NCBI GenBank assembly: GCA_964369805.1
Contig: CAYJFM010000003.1
Location: forward strand, 12,959-76,958
Direction of reading: 5' to 3'
Length of the DNA stretch: 64,000 nt
From: CAYJHC01 sp964369805
Lineage (GTDB): Bacteria > Bacillota > Clostridia > Peptostreptococcales > Anaerovoracaceae
Numbering within the stretch: position 1 is the stretch's first letter; the number at the start of each line of letters is the position of its first letter. This document shows, in pieces, positions 59,549 to 64,000 of this stretch. The notes below the pieces were generated by a model. The model had not been told where the DNA came from. It saw nothing but the letters and a program-made list of their open reading frames with translations, and searched no databases. The position numbers and the translations under genes are program-made.

Positions 59549-60091
59549 ATGGCTTTTAATGAAACGACAATTGAGTCTGAAATAATTTATGAAGGAGCGA
59601 TACTAAATCTTAGAAAAGATAAGGTGAATACAAAAAACGGAGGGACTTCTTATAGAGAAATTGTAGAGCACAATGGAGGCTCTGTAGTAGTGCCAATAAC
59701 AGAAGATGGAAAAGTGGTACTGGTTAGGCAATTTAGAAAAGCTGTTGAAAAAACAGTTTTAGAAGTGCCAGCTGGAAAAATAGAAATAGGAGAAGACCCA
59801 TTTACTACAGTAAAAAGAGAGCTTAGAGAAGAAACTGGGTACACTGCAGAAAATATTGAGTTTATGATCAAAATGTATCCAACAATTGGTTATTCTACTG
59901 AAATTTTATATTTTTATATTGCATGGGGACTAACTCCTGGTGAAACGAATTTTGATGACAGTGAAGATATAGAGGTTGTTGAAATGGATTTAGAAGAGGC
60001 CTATGAAATGGTTGTTTCTGGTGAGATAGAAGATGGTAAAACTATAGCAGCATTATTAGTGGCTAGAGAGAAAGTTAAAGAAATATTATAA
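59549..60091 (+). CDS. nudF: Nudix ADP-ribose pyrophosphatase (NudF/YqkG type)
   Basis: The 180-residue Nudix hydrolase has the box G-x5-E-x7-REUxEExGU in AGKIEIGEDPFTTVK and RELREETGYTA. Upstream YREIVEHNGGSVVVPIT and RQFRKAVEKTVLEVPAGK match ADP-ribose pyrophosphatases such as B. subtilis NudF (YqkG), which cleave ADP-ribose to AMP and ribose 5-phosphate. GGGGAGG precedes the ATG. nudF-xerD is a common gene order in Firmicutes. Confidence 0.92.
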   Translation: MAFNETTIESEIIYEGAILNLRKDKVNTKNGGTSYREIVEHNGGSVVVPITEDGKVVLVRQFRKAVEKTVLEVPAGKIEIGEDPFTTVKRELREETGYTAENIEFMIKMYPTIGYSTEILYFYIAWGLTPGETNFDDSEDIEVVEMDLEEAYEMVVSGEIEDGKTIAALLVAREKVKEIL

Positions 60092-60113
60092 TGAAAAGGT
60101 TTTAGGTAATGTT

Positions 60114-60992
60114 ATGTACGTAAAAGACTATTGTGAATACTTAATCAACGATAAGGCTATGTCACAAAACAGTGTAGATGCCTATAGAAGAGACATGGTA
60201 GAATTAGAAAAGTTTGTTGAAAGTAAGGGCCTAAGAGGATTAGAAGAAGTGTCAAGCACTGAAATAATGGCATATTTAATGGCGTTAAGGGAAGAGGCGA
60301 AATCACCTGCGACAATCAATAGAAAACTAGCATCAGCTAGAAAATTCTTTGGATATTTACAAGAGAAAAAAATTGTAAATAAAAACCCAACTGTTGGAAT
60401 TAGAAGCCCTAAAATTGAACGAAAAGAGATTAATTACCTTACAATTGATGAGATAGATAAATTATTGGAAATTCCAGACGATTCCTTAAAAGGAAAAAGA
60501 GATAAAGCTATTCTTGAAGCTATGTATGCAACTGGACTTAGGGCCAATGAAACAATTGAAGCAAACTTAAATGATGTGAATCTCAGAATTGGGTTTATTA
60601 CTTTTCATGGAAACCATGGAAAAGCTAGAATTGTCCCAATTGGTAGACCTTCGAGAGAGGCATTAGAAATATACATTTATGACGTGCGAAAAGAATTGAT
60701 AAAAAATGAAGAAGAAAAAGCCTTGTTTGTAAACATTCAAGGAGAGAGACTAACAAGACAAGGACTGTGGAAAATTCTAAAATCTTACGGTGAAAAAGCA
60801 GGAATTGAAAAAAATATGACCCCAAATATTCTTAGAAACTCTTTTGCAATTCATATGCTTCAAAATGGGGCGGATTTAAAGTCAATTCAAGAACTTCTAG
60901 GGCATGAGGACTTGGCAACGACTAAGGCATACCTTTCATTTATAAAGAATAAAATCAAGGATGTATACGATAGTAGCCATCCAAGGGCATAA
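60114..60992 (+). CDS. XerD-like tyrosine recombinase with altered His-II
   Basis: The 292-residue integrase has a SAM-like N-terminal domain (QNSVDAYRRDMVELEKF, SPATINRKLASARKFF) and a catalytic domain with Arg143 in ATGLRANETI, a Lys region HGNHGKARIVPI, Arg241 in TPNILRNSF, His264 in LGHEDLATT and the nucleophile Tyr273. The usual HxLRH motif reads NILRN: the His two residues before Leu is Asn238 and the next His is Asn242. By position after nudF it is the XerD that resolves chromosome dimers; the altered active site leaves some doubt. The ribosome site is weak. Confidence 0.85.
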   Translation: MYVKDYCEYLINDKAMSQNSVDAYRRDMVELEKFVESKGLRGLEEVSSTEIMAYLMALREEAKSPATINRKLASARKFFGYLQEKKIVNKNPTVGIRSPKIERKEINYLTIDEIDKLLEIPDDSLKGKRDKAILEAMYATGLRANETIEANLNDVNLRIGFITFHGNHGKARIVPIGRPSREALEIYIYDVRKELIKNEEEKALFVNIQGERLTRQGLWKILKSYGEKAGIEKNMTPNILRNSFAIHMLQNGADLKSIQELLGHEDLATTKAYLSFIKNKIKDVYDSSHPRA

Positions 60993-61005
60993 GAGGAGAA
61001 AAAAT

Positions 61006-62139
61006 ATGGAAGTCAGCATTAGACTTTTAATACTTGTGATAATGGGCATTGCCTTTTTAGGAACTGTAATTACAGTACCTTTATCAATAAAATTAGCATA
61101 TAAAACAGGAGCTTTAGATGTACCTGATGGTAAGAGGCGAATACACGAGAGGATTGTTCCGCGAATTGGCGGAATAGGTATTTTTTTTGGTGCAAGCCTA
61201 GGCATTATTATACCTATAATTTTCAATGTATATTCTGGGCAGTTAAACCAAACGGGGCTTGAAATATTACTTTTAGACCATGGGGATATGGCCTTTTCAG
61301 ATAAGGATAAGCAGCTTATAGGTATTCTGATTGCAGGAACGGTGGTTTTTCTATTTGGTTTGCTAGATGACTACAAAGATTTGCCCCCATGGGCAAAACT
61401 TGGTGGGCAAATTGGAGCAGCAACGATAGCTTATTACTTTGGTGTGAAAATAGAATTTTTTAACATATTTATAGATGTAGATATAAACATGTCGGCGGTG
61501 TTTTCATACATACTGACTGTTTTATGGATAGTGGCCATAACTAACACGATTAACCTATTAGATGGACTAGATGGGCTTGCAGCTGGAACAGTAGCTATTG
61601 CTGCCTTATTCATAGGATATACTGCCTATATTTTTGGATATTTTCAAGGAGCCTTTCCAATGATGGCCATAGCTGGTGCTACAATAGGATTTTTGCTATA
61701 TAACTTCTACCCAGCCAAAACTTTTATGGGTGACTGTGGTTCACAATACCTAGGCTTTTTAATCGGAACCTTAGCAATAACTGGTACTGTAAAATCAGCC
61801 ACACTATTTGCTGTAATCATGCCGGGTATAGCACTTTCACTACCAATATTAGATACGGTATTTGCAATAATTAGAAGAAAAATACAGGGGAAATCTATTA
61901 TGGCAGCTGACAAAGGACATTTTCACCATAGATTAATTAAAACTGGTATGGGACAGAGAAGGACAGTTCTTTGCATGTATGGGATTACTGCAATGATGGG
62001 AATCGCATCTGTATTATATAGCAGAGGGTTATATATAGAGATGGTTGGATTAATTATTACGGCGGCGGTTTATGTAGTTGTAGTGTTAACTGACATCTCT
62101 GGTAAGAAAATAGATAAACTTTTAGGGCATGATAAATAA
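61006..62139 (+). CDS. WecA/TagO-type undecaprenyl-phosphate glycosyl-1-phosphate transferase
   Basis: The 377-residue, about ten-helix protein belongs to the MraY/WecA family. Motifs are DVPDGKRRIHERIVPRIGG, LLDDYKDLPPWAK (catalytic Asp pair), TINLLDGLDGLAAG, MGDCGSQYLGF and DKGHFHHRLI. WecA/TagO enzymes transfer a sugar-1-phosphate, usually GlcNAc-1-P, to undecaprenyl phosphate to start teichoic acid or polysaccharide synthesis; the HFHHRL motif favours WecA/TagO over MraY. The ATG at 61006 follows GAGGAGAA; the frame is open earlier but that part overlaps xerD. Confidence 0.92.
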   Translation: MEVSIRLLILVIMGIAFLGTVITVPLSIKLAYKTGALDVPDGKRRIHERIVPRIGGIGIFFGASLGIIIPIIFNVYSGQLNQTGLEILLLDHGDMAFSDKDKQLIGILIAGTVVFLFGLLDDYKDLPPWAKLGGQIGAATIAYYFGVKIEFFNIFIDVDINMSAVFSYILTVLWIVAITNTINLLDGLDGLAAGTVAIAALFIGYTAYIFGYFQGAFPMMAIAGATIGFLLYNFYPAKTFMGDCGSQYLGFLIGTLAITGTVKSATLFAVIMPGIALSLPILDTVFAIIRRKIQGKSIMAADKGHFHHRLIKTGMGQRRTVLCMYGITAMMGIASVLYSRGLYIEMVGLIITAAVYVVVVLTDISGKKIDKLLGHDK

Positions 62140-62165
62140 ATTTGAAACAAAGGAGAATTAGGTAA

Positions 62166-62654
62166 ATGGAATTAGTAAATGGGGAAAAGAAACATTATAA
62201 AGAAATATTGGAGCTAAACGAAGAACTAGTGCATTTTTTAGCACCAATGGATGACAGCCTGCTGGTAGATTTAATTAGAGACGCTGTCATGTTTAAAGTC
62301 GTTGAAGTCGAAGGAGAGTTTGCTGCATTTATTATAGTTCTAGATGAGAGCGCAGACTATGATAGTCCTAATTTCTTATGGTTCAAAGAGGAGTACTCTG
62401 AATTTTACTATGTAGACAGGGTAGTAATATCTCCTAAGTTTCATGGGCAAGGCATAGGAAAGGTAATTTATGAAGATGTAATTGCTACAGCAAAGTCTAA
62501 AGGAATATCAAAAGTAACTGCTGAAATAGACTATAAACCTGCAAACCCAGTATCTTTATCTTTTCATAAAAATATGGGATTTAAGGAAGTTGGTAGACAA
62601 GAAGTCTATAGTGGCGCTAAGGTAGTTTCACTACAATGCTGTGAAATTAAGTAG
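62166..62654 (+). CDS. GNAT-family N-acetyltransferase
   Basis: The 162-residue protein has an intact acyl-CoA loop, ISPKFHGQGIGKVIYED (Q/R-x-x-G-x-G/A), and a C-terminal NPVSLSFHKNMGFKEVG typical of the fold. The first 75 residues contain LAPMDDSLLVDLI, resembling COG3818-type acetyltransferases of unknown substrate. AAAGGAGAA precedes the ATG. It follows the WecA/TagO gene by 26 bases. Confidence 0.85.
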   Translation: MELVNGEKKHYKEILELNEELVHFLAPMDDSLLVDLIRDAVMFKVVEVEGEFAAFIIVLDESADYDSPNFLWFKEEYSEFYYVDRVVISPKFHGQGIGKVIYEDVIATAKSKGISKVTAEIDYKPANPVSLSFHKNMGFKEVGRQEVYSGAKVVSLQCCEIK

Positions 62655-62721
62655 TAACTTGCTTAAAACTAATAGATTATTAGTTTCAATAATTAAAAAA
62701 TGCTAAAAACTATGTTAAAAC

Positions 62722-62750
62722 TTGCACAAAGTTGAATTCTGCATTATAAT
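62722..62750 (+). promoter_or_regulatory. Promoter of rex
   Basis: TTGCAC at 62722-62727 and TATAAT at 62745-62750 are spaced by 17 bases. The leader to rex is about 160 bases, without a recognised riboswitch or Rex box. Confidence 0.7.
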
Positions 62751-62918
62751 GGCAAGGTAAAGATTGAACTGCAAAGACACAGAGAGATAAGTTAATATAA
62801 CTGGGGATGTCCTAGTGATAAAAGAAAAATTAAGGAATGTATATCTTAGATAGTATAGCAGTGAATTTTACTAGGGTTGAAAAGATTGTTGAATTTGTTG
62901 AAGGAAAGATAGAATAGA

Positions 62919-63560
62919 ATGAAGAATGATAAAATTTCAAAGGCGGTAATTAAAAGGTTGCCGAGGTATAGAAGGCATTTAGGAGAACTTCAAAAAAAGG
63001 GAGTAGATAAAATTTCATCGGGAGATTTTAGTGCATTAGTAGGATGCACAGCTTCCCAAATAAGGCAAGATTTGAATAACTTTGGGGGCTTTGGGCAACA
63101 AGGGTATGGATATAATGTTAATGAGCTTTATAGAAAAATCAGTGAAATATTAGGATTGGATCATGAACATAAATCAATTATCATTGGTGCAGGAAACATG
63201 GGATATGCAATTGCAAACTATATATATAGCTATAGAGAAGGGTTTTATTTGTCAGCCCTTTTTGATAATAACCCAAATGAAATAGGCCAAGAGGTTAGAG
63301 GTGTTGCCATAAGAGATATGGCGGATGTTGCTGAATATATTAAAGAAGAAGAAATCGCAATAGCAATAATATGTACAAATAAAGAAAGTGCCCAAGAGGT
63401 GGCAACTGAAATGTGTGACTATGGGATTAAAGGAATTTGGAATTTTGCTCCAGTAGACTTAGTTGTCAAAGAAGGGGTTTCCTTGGAAAATGTACATCTA
63501 AGTGATAGTCTTCAGTCTTTAGCATACTTTATGAACAAAAAAAGAGATGAGGAAGAGTAG
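62919..63560 (+). CDS. rex: Redox-sensing transcriptional repressor Rex
   Basis: The 213-residue protein has the Rex winged helix (AVIKRLPRYRRHLGEL, SQIRQDLNNFGGFGQQGYGY) and a Rossmann domain with IIIGAGNMGYAIANY that senses the NADH/NAD ratio; the C-terminus contains the swapped helix. In Clostridia Rex controls fermentation and NADH-dependent genes. No ribosome site of note is seen; AAGGAAAG at 62901-62908 is the best candidate. Confidence 0.95.
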   Translation: MKNDKISKAVIKRLPRYRRHLGELQKKGVDKISSGDFSALVGCTASQIRQDLNNFGGFGQQGYGYNVNELYRKISEILGLDHEHKSIIIGAGNMGYAIANYIYSYREGFYLSALFDNNPNEIGQEVRGVAIRDMADVAEYIKEEEIAIAIICTNKESAQEVATEMCDYGIKGIWNFAPVDLVVKEGVSLENVHLSDSLQSLAYFMNKKRDEEE

Positions 63561-63663
63561 AGATAGCTTTTGCTAAAGAGGATATAAAATCACATTTTAA
63601 TTTAAGGAAAGAATGTTAAAACTTGATAAAAAAACAAGAATATACTAATAAGGAGAAATATAC

Positions 63664-64000
63664 ATGGAAACTTCAAAAAAGAGGATAGTAAATATTTTAA
63701 CTATTGTTATTATGGTACTATCACTTATTGCAACAACAGTAATTACACCTGAATGGGTTAATGCTGCTACAACACCAACTAATGTAAGCCTTACGTTTGA
63801 AGCAGGCACGTTAACTGTGTCACCGAATGGAGCAGGGAAAGACATAAAAGTGGCTTTGCAGGAATATGCTTCTAAAAATGATGTTACTAAGATCGTGCTT
63901 TCAGATAGAATTGTAGCCCCTTCGAGTTCTTCGAGGATGTTTTATGGCTATACAAATTGCGTAACTATCGAGGGGCTGACCAATTTGGACACCTCTCAGA
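63664..64000 (+). CDS. BspA-like (DUF285-type) surface protein, 5' part
   Basis: The frame runs off the window end after 112 codons. It opens with a signal peptide (about 1-34, cleavage near VNA-ATT) and continues with a beta-rich stretch and RMFYGYTNCVTIEGLTNLDT, the start of DUF285/BspA-type leucine-rich repeats (usually TNLDTSKVTDM). AAGGAG at 63650-63655 precedes the ATG. Such proteins bind host or bacterial ligands. The C-terminal part is not in view. Confidence 0.78.
   Translation, partial: METSKKRIVNILTIVIMVLSLIATTVITPEWVNAATTPTNVSLTFEAGTLTVSPNGAGKDIKVALQEYASKNDVTKIVLSDRIVAPSSSSRMFYGYTNCVTIEGLTNLDTSQ

Overview
The window looks like chromosome of a low-GC, Gram-positive, strictly anaerobic Clostridia member. 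The signs are AT-rich codon usage, strong AGGAGG ribosome sites, a PASTA kinase, FeoAB, reverse rubrerythrin, Rex, ECF vitamin transporters and a probable HesB-like selenoprotein. The genus cannot be fixed from the sequence alone. A run of exactly 100 N at 22725-22824 shows it comes from a draft scaffold. No rRNA, tRNA, phage, insertion sequence or CRISPR array was seen.

Layout. 1-9.4 kb: a housekeeping operon with the 3' part of rsmB, then PP2C phosphatase, PASTA kinase, rsgA, rpe, an LCP protein, ddl and a short thrS. 9.5-15.1 kb: feoA and feoB, each with its own promoter and a TTAG/CTAA-type palindrome, separated by an amino-acid ABC operon whose binding protein appears circularly permuted. 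15.1-22.3 kb: a VWA-like surface protein, an AEC transporter, an orphan hisD and an APC permease. 22.3-23.7 kb (minus strand): a redox island of a 35-residue rubredoxin-like protein, reverse rubrerythrin and a HesB-like protein with an in-frame TGA that is best read as selenocysteine. 23.7-32.6 kb: a LivJ-like lipoprotein, a NifU-type scaffold, a PepV-like peptidase, folT under a THF riboswitch, a large GGDEF/GGDEF/EAL protein, and ribU under an FMN riboswitch. 32.6-37.9 kb: the t6A genes (tsaE, tsaB-rimI fusion, tsaD), a YbaN protein, and a MocR regulator divergent from an FMN split-barrel protein.

38.0-44.7 kb holds seven packed genes: DagK, CarS-like CDP-lipid synthase, PssA, Psd, UbiA, a PEP-synthase-like phosphotransferase and a tandem GNAT-like protein. 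The first four form a phosphatidylethanolamine route. The last three suggest an uncharacterised lipid or isoprenoid modification. 44.7-47.9 kb (minus): proA, a YprB exonuclease and an alpha/beta hydrolase. 48.0-57.7 kb is the most striking region: a consensus promoter and a cobalamin riboswitch precede a 1594-residue surface protein, an anchored FecR-like/DUF4430 protein, a fused EcfA-EcfA ATPase, an S component and EcfT. This reads as a surface cobalamin-capture and ECF-uptake operon. 57.8-64 kb: proB, proC, a Nudix hydrolase, a tyrosine recombinase with an unusual active site, a WecA/TagO-type transferase, a GNAT protein, rex, and the 5' end of a BspA-like surface protein.

Three vitamin riboswitches (THF, FMN, cobalamin) sit in front of three ECF-type systems. 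The only energising module in the window (EcfAA'-EcfT) belongs to the cobalamin operon, so FolT and RibU must use it or another module elsewhere. All assignments were made by reading motifs and layout; no database search or folding program was run.
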